NCBI RefSeq assembly: GCF_910579375.1
Contig: NZ_CAJTUJ010000014.1
Coordinates: 1 to 30,660, forward strand
Reading direction: 5' to 3'
DNA: 30,660 nt
Origin: an uncultured Rikenella sp.
Lineage (GTDB): Bacteria; Bacteroidota; Bacteroidia; Bacteroidales; Rikenellaceae
Under the pieces are notes generated by a model. The model saw only the letters and a list, made by a program, of their open reading frames with translations. It did not search any database and had not been told where the DNA came from. Below are positions 1 through 9,092 of the stretch, piece by piece. The position numbers and the translations under genes are program-made. Within the stretch, counting starts at the first letter, position 1, and each line of letters begins with the position of its first letter.

Positions 1-549
1 GGGGGGGGGGGTAGCCTATTCGACTCCAACTGGAAAGCTTTTTATTTTACCGAGGTGTTTACTGAAATTCAGCGGGGTAAGCGACTCAAGAAAGCCGACC
101 ACACAACGGGCCGGATACCTTATGTATCTTCCACGTCCCTCAATAATGGCATCGATGGATTTATCGGTAACGATGGTGGCGTAAGAAGGTTTGAGGATTG
201 TTTGACGTTGGCTAATAGCGGTAGTGTCGGCAGCGCTTTTTACCACCGATATGCTTTCGTCGCCAGCGATCATGTGACGAAATTAAGGCGCGAGGGGCTG
301 GATAAATATGCCTATCTGTTTATGATTCCGATTATCAATAGATTATCGGAGAAATACGGCTTTAATCGGGAGATAAACGATGAGCGTATAAAACGTGAGA
401 AGTTATTGTTGCCGGTTACCGATCAGGGCGAGATAGACTTTGCCCGGATGGCTGCTTATATGAGAGAGGTTGAGCGGGATATACTCGATACGACGCTTAA
501 GGTCTTCAAAGAGCGGATAAACAATGAGAAAGTGGCAAGGAATGAGTAA
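1..549 (+). CDS. Restriction-modification specificity (S) subunit, 3' part only
   Basis: The reading frame is open from the first base and stops with TAA at 547-549. About 180 residues are present; a GTG at 55 is an internal codon rather than a credible start, because the upstream residues (SLFDSNWKAFYFTEVFTEIQ) continue the family pattern. The sequence resembles the target-recognition domain of type I S subunits and BcgI/type IIG-like specificity proteins: a GKRL segment, IPYVSST, a LANSGSVGSAFYH core, FVASDHVTKL and NREINDERIKREKLLLP leading into a C-terminal helix. Such subunits set the DNA sequence recognised by the methylase/nuclease complex. Only the last recognition domain is here, so the partner genes and exact type (I or IIG) cannot be told. 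Base composition is lower in GC than the genes from 3 kb onward, consistent with a mobile defence locus. The first 11 bases are an unbroken G run and should not be trusted as coding sequence. Confidence 0.75.
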   Translation, partial: GGGGSLFDSNWKAFYFTEVFTEIQRGKRLKKADHTTGRIPYVSSTSLNNGIDGFIGNDGGVRRFEDCLTLANSGSVGSAFYHRYAFVASDHVTKLRREGLDKYAYLFMIPIINRLSEKYGFNREINDERIKREKLLLPVTDQGEIDFARMAAYMREVERDILDTTLKVFKERINNEKVARNE

Positions 550-1271
550 ACCGGGAATTCCGGCAACTCGACCGGCCCGTATCTGCACTACTCGGTCAAA
601 TTTCGCGAAACGTTTACCGATCCTATTCCCTTTTGTTACCTAATGTTCGATTATCTTGAAAGAGTGTCGCTCCTTGAAAAAGTTCCGTTTTTTTGCTATA
701 TTTTGATGCGGTCTGAAATTACTTATCTGACGGTTGACAGATGAAAAAGAATCCGTGCGAGGTGTGGGCAATGGATAGATAAGAAATTGGTAAGTCTTGC
801 CCACGGTCGCTATAAGTTCAAATTGTACGGGCAGTTAGATCAAAAAGGCTGACCGTGTCGCAGCCTTGTTCGTCTTTCGATAATAGGAGAATGTGTTGCA
901 GGTCATTGCTACGCAGCCTCTTAATTTGTCGTACTTTTAATTGATAACCGGATTCTATCAACGTACGGTACCCCAAAGACCGGGCTGGCACGGTCAAAGC
1001 ATCCCGCAGGGATACGCTCTGAAGTTTGGCTTCGTGTTGCCTTCGTCTTCCTCGTGCTACCTCTGCATAGCCCGTAAACGGTCTCTGCTCTCGGAACGCT
1101 ACCCGGTTCCTCCTCGCCGCTCGGCAATTTGCAAACTACGTTTGCATTGCCCTCGCTGGCAGCGTCGGTTTTCCGGTTCTCTTAAAAGTACTATTATTTA
1201 TATGCCAATCATTGGCTACGAGCCGGAACCATTCTTTTTGGAGACTTGGCCCGAAAAGCGTGGAGATACGA
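550..1271. other. Gene-free interval, AT-rich then dispersed repeat
   Basis: The first 400 bases (550-950) are AT-rich and I see no gene, RNA or clear terminator in them. From about 980 the sequence changes to a dispersed repeat also found at 19.1 kb (annotated separately). Positions 1195-1271 are unremarkable and run into the end of the minus-strand AraC gene. Short ORFs on both strands here are products of the repeat and show no protein family signal. Confidence 0.6.
981..1194 (-). repeat. Dispersed intergenic repeat, copy 1
   Basis: Positions 1019-1114 match 19101-19196 with about 7 differences in 96 bases. The flanking part at 998-1018 carries the palindromic GCATCCCGCAGGGAT module, also seen in reverse complement near 30431-30447. 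Positions 1106-1170, read in reverse complement, match the core of the repeats at 22649-22715 and 28141-28207. The repeat is a mosaic of short modules and has no coding capacity I can support. Its presence on both sides of the composition change at about 12.9 kb suggests that both halves belong to the same genome. Confidence 0.8.
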
Positions 1272-2195
1272 CTATCCTTTCGGCCGGCGACGGTATTCGG
1301 TGGGGGATATGCCCATTATCGAGGTGAACAGACGGCTGAAGTAGTAGGGATCGGCAACGCCTACTTTGTGGCATATCTGATTTATATGCAGCGAAGTGAA
1401 GTCAAGCAGCTGACAAGCGTGTCGTATGCGCAGCTGCTTCAAATATTTCATGGGCGACTGTCCGGTGTGTGAGGCGAACAGATGGCTGAGATAACAAGGC
1501 GAGACATGGACATGTGCCGCCATATCAGTCAGCCGAAGCGGTTGTTCGATGTTTTCCGTCATGTATCCTATCACGGCATCCACCCTGCTTGATTTGTCCC
1601 TGCCGGCCATGTCGCCGGCGGTCATTCCTGCCGCTCTGTAGCGATCCACCTGTTTCAGTGTCGAGAGGAAGTATATCAGCGTGGCACACGAGTATATCAG
1701 AGACTCGTGCGAGTACCCGCGTTCGAGTGTGGTCATTATCTCCTCAAACAATTCGATCCGGTTGCTTATACGGCTGTTCGCATCAGAGTTCAGCAGCGTA
1801 GGCGCTATCGTCGGAGGTGCAAAAAGGGAGGCCAGCGACCCCTTGTAGTGAATCCAATATATTGTCCAGGGGTCGGAATCGTCGGCGCCATAGGCGTGCG
1901 GTCGCCCGGCCGGAAGCACGAAATAATGATTGGATCTGACGTCATAGTGTTTCCCATCCACCGAATACCATCCCCGCCCCGACCGGCAATAGATCTGCAC
2001 CCACTGCGATATCGGCACGTCACGTTGTCGGCAATGGTTGTCGGCAGCGGGGTAATAACCGATGTCGGTGAAGTGGAGCTGAGCGCCCAGAGGATGGCTC
2101 TCCAGCTCGGCCACACAGGCCGGCGGAAGCACGAAGGCCCGCTCTCCGATAAATCCATCTTTTTTTGAATCATAACGAGACTTAGGGTTGATCAT
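1272..2195 (-). CDS. AraC family transcriptional regulator
   Basis: A 307-residue regulator with an N-terminal cupin-like sugar-sensing domain (roughly residues 20-150, with QIYCRSGRGWYSVDGKHY and YFVLPAGRPHAYGA) and a C-terminal AraC/XylS double helix-turn-helix (about 205-305). The latter shows LTDMAAHVHVSPCYLSHLF in the first helix pair and the diagnostic second motif VGVADPYYFSRLFTSIMGISPTEYR. I chose the ATG at 2195 over the TTG nine codons upstream. Length is normal for the family. It is transcribed away from the glycan-degradation operon starting at 2330, so it is the obvious candidate for a local, carbohydrate-responsive activator of that operon. The effector is unknown; a member of the beta-galactoside group is an inference from the neighbours. 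Confidence 0.92.
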   Translation of the reverse strand: MINPKSRYDSKKDGFIGERAFVLPPACVAELESHPLGAQLHFTDIGYYPAADNHCRQRDVPISQWVQIYCRSGRGWYSVDGKHYDVRSNHYFVLPAGRPHAYGADDSDPWTIYWIHYKGSLASLFAPPTIAPTLLNSDANSRISNRIELFEEIMTTLERGYSHESLIYSCATLIYFLSTLKQVDRYRAAGMTAGDMAGRDKSSRVDAVIGYMTENIEQPLRLTDMAAHVHVSPCYLSHLFASHTGQSPMKYLKQLRIRHACQLLDFTSLHINQICHKVGVADPYYFSRLFTSIMGISPTEYRRRPKG

Positions 2196-2275
2196 CCCTC
2201 GCGGGGATAGCGAAAATCGCAAGAATATCCATCAAACAAACATAAATGGCTATTTTAAGTTGTTCGACAGATCTG

Positions 2276-2307
2276 TATTTTTGTCAGAATGATTTGACAC
2301 ACTGTCA
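2276..2307 (+). promoter_or_regulatory. Candidate promoter box and small inverted repeat between araC-type gene and phosphoesterase
   Basis: TATTTTTG at 2276-2283 fits the Bacteroidota -7 consensus TAnnTTTG and lies about 45 bases before the start at 2330. I see no convincing -33 TTTG at the usual spacing. TGACA-cac-TGTCA at 2295-2307 is a perfect 5-bp inverted repeat between the box and the gene and could be an operator; this is weak evidence on its own. Confidence 0.4.
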
Positions 2308-2329
2308 TGATCGTATAACATAATAATCC

Positions 2330-3310
2330 ATGGAAAAAAGATTTTTGCGGTTGTTGGTCGCCATGGCCTCCATTGTCATGTCGACTCCGGCAGTCCGGGG
2401 CGTAGAGCCGGTTAAATTTGCCATCGCCTCTGATTTTCATGCCCCGGATGTGCCCGGCGGGCTTGAGCGCGTTGAGGCGTTTGTCGACCATGCCACGGCA
2501 GAGCAGGCGGATTTCATTATCGAGCTCGGCGATTTTGCCCGGCTCGACAGCGCCAACCGCTGCTACCTCGATGCTTGGAACCGCTTTCCGGGCTACCGCT
2601 ACCATGTGATCGGGAATCACGACTGCGACAGCTATGCCAAGGAGCGATACGCCGCCGGCATTGGCATGCCCGGTCGTTATTACTCGTTTGACCGAGGCGA
2701 CTTCCACTTCATCGTTCTCGACAACAACAACTGGGCCGACGGGCAGGGTAACATTCATCCCTACGACCACGGCAACTACTATGGCAAGTCAACCGACTGG
2801 ATGGATCCGCAGCAGATCGAATGGCTCAAACGCGACCTGGCCTCGACCGACAAGCGGTGCGTGCTGTTCTCCCATCAGAGCATAGACTTTCGCCTGAAAA
2901 ACGGCGAAGCGGTGCGTGCGATTCTCGAACAGGAGAATAATCGCGCAGGCTTCTCCAAAGTGGCCCTGGTGTTCAGCGGCCACGACCACAGCAATTATCA
3001 TCGCGAAATCAACGGCATAAACTATGTGCAGATCAACAGTGCGTCATACGTATGGATCGGCAAGGACACCCGTTCCGACAAGCGCTTCCCGCCTGAAATC
3101 AACAATCGCTACGGCCTGATGAAATACTCGATGATGTATGAGGAACCGCTGTGGGCCGTTGTGACACTCACCGGCGAGGGTGCCGAAATACGCGGAGTCA
3201 AGTCGCGGTTTATCCCGCCTTCGCCGGAAGAGGTAGGCATCACGGAGAATGTCGACGGGCTGCCGCTCACCCCTTCCATCGAAGACATAACGATACGCTT
3301 TGGCAAATAA
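2330..3310 (+). CDS. Secreted calcineurin-type metallophosphoesterase
   Basis: A 326-residue protein starting with a signal peptide (about residues 1-24, cleavage near AVRG). The five metallophosphoesterase blocks are intact: SDFH (D35, H37), LGDF (D68), GNHD (N96, H97), LFSHQS near residue 183 and GHDH near 217. These residues normally hold a two-metal centre that hydrolyses phosphomonoesters or phosphodiesters. The signal peptide points to periplasm or outer surface. It is the first gene of the glycan cluster, 291 bases ahead of the first GH2 gene; that gap shows no gene or clear hairpin terminator. Its substrate is unknown. A role in removing phosphate from the cluster's glycan, or in phosphate scavenging, are both possible; the cluster context favours the first, as inference. 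Confidence 0.85.
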   Translation: MEKRFLRLLVAMASIVMSTPAVRGVEPVKFAIASDFHAPDVPGGLERVEAFVDHATAEQADFIIELGDFARLDSANRCYLDAWNRFPGYRYHVIGNHDCDSYAKERYAAGIGMPGRYYSFDRGDFHFIVLDNNNWADGQGNIHPYDHGNYYGKSTDWMDPQQIEWLKRDLASTDKRCVLFSHQSIDFRLKNGEAVRAILEQENNRAGFSKVALVFSGHDHSNYHREINGINYVQINSASYVWIGKDTRSDKRFPPEINNRYGLMKYSMMYEEPLWAVVTLTGEGAEIRGVKSRFIPPSPEEVGITENVDGLPLTPSIEDITIRFGK

Positions 3311-3601
3311 TCAACCGCCACGAACTATTAAGAGCGCGGTTTTATCCCTTGCCGTCATCCCGACAACATTTCCACATTGGCTTATGACGGGGCCGTGAAT
3401 CGCGACACTCCCGGCCGTCGCGATTCCGGCGAACCCGTAAGAAACGACATCCGCGGGTCAGACCGGCCCGACGAGGCCGCGACCGGCGCCGACACGGCGC
3501 GACACCTTTCAGCTCTGTCGCCGCCAACGGCAACCCGCTTGTGGCGCGCCTAAAGAAAGGTTCCTCCGCCGACTAACCCCACACTTGTACTTGTCATCAC
3601 C

Positions 3602-6328
3602 GTGAAAATCAAATACTGGAGCCTTATAGCTGCCGCCGTATGCGTATCGACCACCGCGTCGGCAATCGGGCCGGCGTCTGACACCCTCGATCTCGGAGGA
3701 TTGTGGCGATTTCAGCTAGACCCGATGGATTTCGGCAAAACGCCCGGGTCGGAGTTGTATCTGTCGCGTCTTCCGGAGACGATCATCTTGCCGGGCACGA
3801 CCGACACCGGCGGCAAAGGTATCAAAAACACCGCGGCTTATGTTGACCGGCTGAGTCGCAAATTCGAATACAATGGCCCGGCTTGGTATCAACGTGAAGT
3901 CACCGTCCCTGCCGACTGGGCCGGCGCGGCATTGGAGCTCGAGCTGGAGCGCTGCCATTGGTTTTCAACAGTCTATGTCGATGGCCGCAAAGTGGCCGCA
4001 GGCGAGCGCCTGAGCACCCCTCACCGCTGGTACCTCAGCGACGCACTGACTCCGGGCACCCACACGCTGACCATCTGCGTTGACAATCGCGCGCCATTCC
4101 CGATGGACCAGTGGAACCACGGCACTACCGAATACACCCAGACCAACTGGAACGGCATCATCGGAGATATTCACCTCGTGGCGCGGCGGGCCATGCACAT
4201 CCGGGATATTCAGTTATATCCGGATGCGGCTTCACGCTCGGTCGATGTCAGGGTGCGGACAACGGCCACGACGGACGGCGTACTGACCCTTGGCGTTGAC
4301 GACCCTGCCGGCAAACAGGTGGCGGCAAAAACCGTGACGGTAACGCCGGGCGATTCGTTGTTGACGGTCAATATACCGCTTGGCCGCGATGCACGCCTAT
4401 GGGACGAGTTTGATCCGGCGCTCTACCTCGTCACGGCCTCTCTCCGCTCCGACGCGGGCATCGACCTCCGCTCCGAGCGATTCGGTCTGCGTAGCGTGGA
4501 GCAAGGAAGCCATCATATCAGAATCAACGGTATCGACCGTCATCTTCGCGGCACTCTCGATTGCGCCGTATGGCCTCTCACCGGTTATCCATCGACCTAC
4601 AAATCGGATTGGCTCCGGATCATGCGTACTATCCGTGACTACGGCATGAATCATGTGCGTTTCCACAGCTGGTGCCCTCCCGAGGCTGCGTTCGATGCCG
4701 CCGACGAGCTCGGCCTCTACCTGCAGGTAGAGTTGCCGATGTGGATCAAGGATGTCGGCCGGCATCCCGACCGCCGCGACTGGTTCGAGCGCGAGATGTA
4801 TGCCATCCTTGATGAATATGGGAATCATCCGTCGTTCGTGCTCTACTGCAACGGCAACGAAAACGAAGGCGATTTTTCGGTCCTTGAGGACCTTATAGTC
4901 AAAGGCAAGGCCCATGACCCGCGTCATCTTTATTCGGCCAGCACAGCCCGCACACACACACCGTCCGACCAGTACTATGTCTCTCATGTAACCGCCAAAG
5001 GGTGGATTACGGTATATGAAGGCCGTCCGGCTACCGATTGGGATGTCAACGCGGCAAGCAGCATAGATGTCCCCGTCATCGCGCATGAAACCGGCCAGCG
5101 CTGCATGTATCCCGATTTCGAGGAGATGGCGAAATATACCGGCGTGCTCGAGCCGAGAAACATGGGGGTGTTCCGCGACCGACTCGCCCGCAGCGGAATG
5201 CTTCATCAGGCCGGAGATTTCTTCAAAGCCACCGGCGCACACACCGTATTGCAATACAAGGAAGTCAACGAAGCGTTGCTGCGCAGCGACCGTTCGGGCG
5301 GCTTCCAGCTGCTCGGCCTGCAGGATTTTCCCGGCCAGGGCAGTGCGTTTGTCGGCCTCCTCGATGCTTTTTGGGAGAGCAAGGGGCTTGTCTCTCCCGA
5401 AAAATACCGCGAGTCATGCGCTCCCCGGGTGCTGTTGGCCAAGATGCCCAAACGGGTGTATTCATCCTCCGAGCCATTCGAAGCCTCGCTTCATATTTAT
5501 AATTTCGGTACCTCCGATCTCCGCCAGGGCCATACAGACTGGCGCATCGAGGACGAGGCCGGCAACCGCGTCGCCTCGGGCCGTGTCAGCCACGACCGCG
5601 TCATGCGGAGCACCGTCGATTCGCTCGGCCCTATCAAAGCCGACCTGACGGCAGTCGGTGCTCCGGGGCGATACACGCTCCATGCCGAGGAAGGCGACAT
5701 TCACAACAGTTGGGACATCTGGGTGTATCCGGAAGCCGATACGGTCGAAAGCACCGTTTTTGTCACCGACCCCGACGAAGCGCTTGCCCGTTTGGCCCAG
5801 GGAGAGGCCGTGCTGCTTGTTCCGTCCGACGCCCCGGGGCGTAAAACCCGCTTCGCGTCCCATTTCTGGACCCCCATCATGTTCAACTGGGACCCGATGA
5901 TCGTGGGCACGCTGATCGACGACCGGCACCCCGCATTCGGGTCATTCCCCACCGACATGTATGCCGACTGGCAGTGGACCGACATCCTTGACAATGCCCG
6001 GGCCTTGAATCTGACGGATATCGGACCGCTGACTCCGGTGATACAGAGCATCGACACCTACGAAGTCAACCGCAAGCTCGGCATAGCGTTCGAGGCCAAG
6101 GTGGGGAGGGGCCGTCTGTTCGTGCTCTGCGTCGACCCCGATAAAAATATCGACCAACGCCCGGCCACACGTCGCCTTCTTCGGTCAGTGTCCGACTATG
6201 TGTCCGGGCAGGCGTTCAATCCTGCTTTTTCGCTTGAACCGCACCAGGTAAAGGCCCTGTTCGCTCCCGCGGCCGAGACGGACGGCAGCGGCACTTCGGA
6301 TGCAATACGCCAGCTGTTGAACCAATAA
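3602..6328 (+). CDS. Secreted glycoside hydrolase family 2 enzyme (paralog 1)
   Basis: A 908-residue GH2 protein with a signal peptide (residues 1-22, ending TASA) and a GTG start. Order of domains: N-terminal jelly-roll sugar-binding domain (about 28-200; LGGLWRFQLD, LPGTTDTGGKG, WNGIIGDIHL), immunoglobulin-like domain (about 205-300), TIM barrel (about 305-600; NHVRFHSWCPPEAAF), and C-terminal beta domains. Candidate acid/base is E420 in GNENEG and candidate nucleophile E496 in AHETGQ; both follow the usual GH2 layout. GH2 enzymes cleave beta-linked galactose, glucuronic acid, mannose or related sugars. This branch, with LPGTTD and LQDFPGQG signatures, is common in Bacteroidales but I cannot assign its specificity. 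The next gene begins 13 bases later and is a paralog, so the two are surely co-transcribed. Confidence 0.9.
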   Translation: MKIKYWSLIAAAVCVSTTASAIGPASDTLDLGGLWRFQLDPMDFGKTPGSELYLSRLPETIILPGTTDTGGKGIKNTAAYVDRLSRKFEYNGPAWYQREVTVPADWAGAALELELERCHWFSTVYVDGRKVAAGERLSTPHRWYLSDALTPGTHTLTICVDNRAPFPMDQWNHGTTEYTQTNWNGIIGDIHLVARRAMHIRDIQLYPDAASRSVDVRVRTTATTDGVLTLGVDDPAGKQVAAKTVTVTPGDSLLTVNIPLGRDARLWDEFDPALYLVTASLRSDAGIDLRSERFGLRSVEQGSHHIRINGIDRHLRGTLDCAVWPLTGYPSTYKSDWLRIMRTIRDYGMNHVRFHSWCPPEAAFDAADELGLYLQVELPMWIKDVGRHPDRRDWFEREMYAILDEYGNHPSFVLYCNGNENEGDFSVLEDLIVKGKAHDPRHLYSASTARTHTPSDQYYVSHVTAKGWITVYEGRPATDWDVNAASSIDVPVIAHETGQRCMYPDFEEMAKYTGVLEPRNMGVFRDRLARSGMLHQAGDFFKATGAHTVLQYKEVNEALLRSDRSGGFQLLGLQDFPGQGSAFVGLLDAFWESKGLVSPEKYRESCAPRVLLAKMPKRVYSSSEPFEASLHIYNFGTSDLRQGHTDWRIEDEAGNRVASGRVSHDRVMRSTVDSLGPIKADLTAVGAPGRYTLHAEEGDIHNSWDIWVYPEADTVESTVFVTDPDEALARLAQGEAVLLVPSDAPGRKTRFASHFWTPIMFNWDPMIVGTLIDDRHPAFGSFPTDMYADWQWTDILDNARALNLTDIGPLTPVIQSIDTYEVNRKLGIAFEAKVGRGRLFVLCVDPDKNIDQRPATRRLLRSVSDYVSGQAFNPAFSLEPHQVKALFAPAAETDGSGTSDAIRQLLNQ

Positions 6329-6341
6329 TCGACTTGATGAC

Positions 6342-9092
6342 ATGTACCGTTTCCTAATCACCACTCTTCTCTTTGTCGGAGCCGTCTCAATGCTCTGCCA
6401 TGCCCGTGAGCGCATCGACCTGGCCGGAGAATGGAAAGTCGAACTGGGCGGATATCCAGCCGCCACCATTACATTGCCCGGCACGACCGACGCTGCGGGA
6501 TTAGGCCGCCCCGACACGCTGCGGCCCGCACTGAAGCAGCCGCAGCTGCTGTATCTGACCCGTCGCCACCGCTACGAAGGCCCGGCCACTTATTCACGCA
6601 CCTTCGAGCTTTCCTCAGGCATGGCAGGAAAGCCTCTAGAACTGACTCTGGGGCGTGTGTTGTGGCGCAGCGCCGTAAGCATCGACGGCACACCGGTAGA
6701 CGGTGTGGGCGAGAGTCTTTCCACGCCTCATCGCTTCATCATTCCCCCGTTAAGCGAAGGTCCCCACACCATCAGCGTCACGGTCGATAATAGCGAGCAG
6801 TATGCCGTGAGCAACGGCATGGCCCACTGCTACACCGACCACACCCAGGTGAAGTGGAACGGAATACTCGGCGACCTCTCTCTCTCTGTTGTGCCGGACA
6901 TAACCATCTCATCGGCAAGAATCTATCCCAGTAACGATCTCGAGGCGGCACGGATAGTACTGACAATAGACAACAATTCCTCATCGGCCAAACAGATACG
7001 CCTCGACTGGGATATTGTTCAGCTGCAGGGCACCTCCGACGGCAATGTCCCCCGCACAGGGCAACGCAAAGCGAAACTGAAGACCGGAGAGAACACCGTG
7101 GAGTGGACCGTAGCCATGAAAGGCGCATCGACATGGTCGGAGTTCGATCCGGCTCTGTACCGCCTGAGAGCCTCTGCCGGGGCTGACACCATAGCCGAAA
7201 CCTTTGGCATGAGGTCGCTTGAAAGCCGCGACAGGCAGTTGCTGGTGAACGGGCGCCCCGTGTTCCTGCGCGGCACTCTGGAGTGCTGCATATTTCCGCT
7301 GACCGGCACACCGCCCATGGATGCCGAAGGGTGGGAGAAGGAATTCAACACCCTGAAAGAATGGGGACTGAATCATTTCCGCTTCCACTCGTGGTGTCCG
7401 CCCGAAGCGGCTTTTGAGGTGGCCGACCGCAAAGGCGTCTATCTTCAGATAGAACTTCCGCTGTGGAACGATGTGCCCGAGGGGCCAGAATCGCTGCCGA
7501 CCAAGCGGTTTCTTCTTGCAGAATACAAGCGCATAATCGAGGAATACGGCAATCATCCGTCGTTCATGCTGATGACGGCAGGCAATGAGCTCAGCACAGA
7601 CATCGGGTGGATCACCACCCTGGTAGACACGATGCGCACCTCCGACCCGCGGCACCTTTACGCCGCCACGTCTTTCTGCTTTGACCAGGGGCATGGAGGT
7701 CATCCCGAGCCTAACGACCAGTTTATGATTTCACAGTGGACCGACGACGGCTGGGTGCGGGGCCAGGGAATGTTTGACATGGAATCTCCCACATTTAATC
7801 GAGATTATTCTTCGGCTATGGCTCCGGCTACCGTTCCGCTCATTTCGCATGAAATCGGCCAATATGCAGTCTATCCCGACCTGAAAGAGACAGGCTTGTA
7901 CATCGGTACGCTGGCACCCCGCAATTTTGAGGCCGTGGCGGCTGACCTGCAGGCCAAAGGGAGGCTACACCGGGCAGAGGATTACCTTCAGGCATCGGGC
8001 CGCCTTGCCGCTCTGCTTTACAAAGAGGATATCGAGAGAGCCATGCGCACTCCGGGCATCAGCGGCTATCAGCTGCTCGGCCTGCAGGATTTCCCGGGTC
8101 AAGGCACAGCCCTTGTCGGACTGGTCAACGCGTTCTGGGATTCCAAAGGAGTGGCTTCTCCCTCATGGTTCCGCCAGTTTGCCGCTCCGGTAGTTCCGCT
8201 GGCACGATTCGACCGTGCTGTCTACAGTGAGCATCAGCCCTTTGCAGCACGCATTCAGGTGGCGAATTACAGCCCGGCCGATTTGGCCGACGCGCATGTC
8301 CAGTGGACAATAACCGACAGCAAGGGAGACACCGTCACTTCCGGCACAATGGATCGTACCCCGCTGGTAGTCGGACTCAACGAGGCGGGCAAGTTAGAGA
8401 TAGCCCCGGGCCGGCTGAAAGGCCCCGACCGCATGACGCTGAGCATTACAGTGGAGACCGGCGATAAAAGCTATGCCAACAGCTGGCATATCTGGATCTA
8501 TCCCGATCATCCGGCCCTCGACACCGCAGACATAGTGCTCACCCGCGATATTGACGAGGCCCTGGCGGCTCTCGCAGAAGGACGGAAAGTGTTACTCTCG
8601 CCATCAGCTGATTCTATCGTCGGAATGGCGAGCCATTTTGTTCCGGTATTCTGGAGCCCGGTACATTTCCCGAATCAGGCTGGCGGAATGGGACTTCTTG
8701 TCGCAGCCAACCATCCATCTCTTGAACTGTTCCCTACAGAAATCCACACCGACTGGCAGTGGTGGCATCCGCTGAAACGCGGCCGCGTGATTTTCAGCGA
8801 TTCTGTCGCAGGAGCAACACCGATCATAGAGGTTGTCGACAACTTTACCAACAACCGCGCACTCGGGATGCTGTATGAAGCAAACGTAGGCAAAGGACGC
8901 CTAATCATCAGTGCATTCGATCTGCTTGCCCCGGAATTGGCTTCATCGGACGATATCGCCAGTCGACAGCTCCTTGCAAGCATCCTCGCATATATGCGTT
9001 CCGAGCGTTTCGTCCCCGGCGGCAATCTCGCTCCGACACGTCTCAGAACTATCGCAAAACAAAGCAAAACGAGCCAAAGGACATGTCAATAA
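6342..9092 (+). CDS. Secreted glycoside hydrolase family 2 enzyme (paralog 2)
   Basis: A 916-residue GH2 protein, paralogous along its whole length to the gene before it. Signal peptide about residues 1-21 (ending CHA). Shared landmarks include LPGTTDAAG, LSTPHRF, VKWNGILGDLSL, NHFRFHSWCPPEAAF, NHPSFML, LLGLQDFPGQGTALVGL and a late DWQWW block. Candidate acid/base is E416 in AGNELS and candidate nucleophile E504 in SHEIGQ. The last ten bases overlap the start of the GH35 gene (9083-9092), showing translational coupling within one operon. The two copies differ in the loops around the barrel, such as the insert after the acid/base block (GHGGHPEPNDQF), so they may act on neighbouring linkages of one glycan; this is inference. 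Confidence 0.9.
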   Translation: MYRFLITTLLFVGAVSMLCHARERIDLAGEWKVELGGYPAATITLPGTTDAAGLGRPDTLRPALKQPQLLYLTRRHRYEGPATYSRTFELSSGMAGKPLELTLGRVLWRSAVSIDGTPVDGVGESLSTPHRFIIPPLSEGPHTISVTVDNSEQYAVSNGMAHCYTDHTQVKWNGILGDLSLSVVPDITISSARIYPSNDLEAARIVLTIDNNSSSAKQIRLDWDIVQLQGTSDGNVPRTGQRKAKLKTGENTVEWTVAMKGASTWSEFDPALYRLRASAGADTIAETFGMRSLESRDRQLLVNGRPVFLRGTLECCIFPLTGTPPMDAEGWEKEFNTLKEWGLNHFRFHSWCPPEAAFEVADRKGVYLQIELPLWNDVPEGPESLPTKRFLLAEYKRIIEEYGNHPSFMLMTAGNELSTDIGWITTLVDTMRTSDPRHLYAATSFCFDQGHGGHPEPNDQFMISQWTDDGWVRGQGMFDMESPTFNRDYSSAMAPATVPLISHEIGQYAVYPDLKETGLYIGTLAPRNFEAVAADLQAKGRLHRAEDYLQASGRLAALLYKEDIERAMRTPGISGYQLLGLQDFPGQGTALVGLVNAFWDSKGVASPSWFRQFAAPVVPLARFDRAVYSEHQPFAARIQVANYSPADLADAHVQWTITDSKGDTVTSGTMDRTPLVVGLNEAGKLEIAPGRLKGPDRMTLSITVETGDKSYANSWHIWIYPDHPALDTADIVLTRDIDEALAALAEGRKVLLSPSADSIVGMASHFVPVFWSPVHFPNQAGGMGLLVAANHPSLELFPTEIHTDWQWWHPLKRGRVIFSDSVAGATPIIEVVDNFTNNRALGMLYEANVGKGRLIISAFDLLAPELASSDDIASRQLLASILAYMRSERFVPGGNLAPTRLRTIAKQSKTSQRTCQ

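Noticed and set aside
941..1472. Overlapping small ORFs before the AraC gene
   Set aside because: They coincide with the dispersed repeat or the antisense of the regulator and have no family signal.
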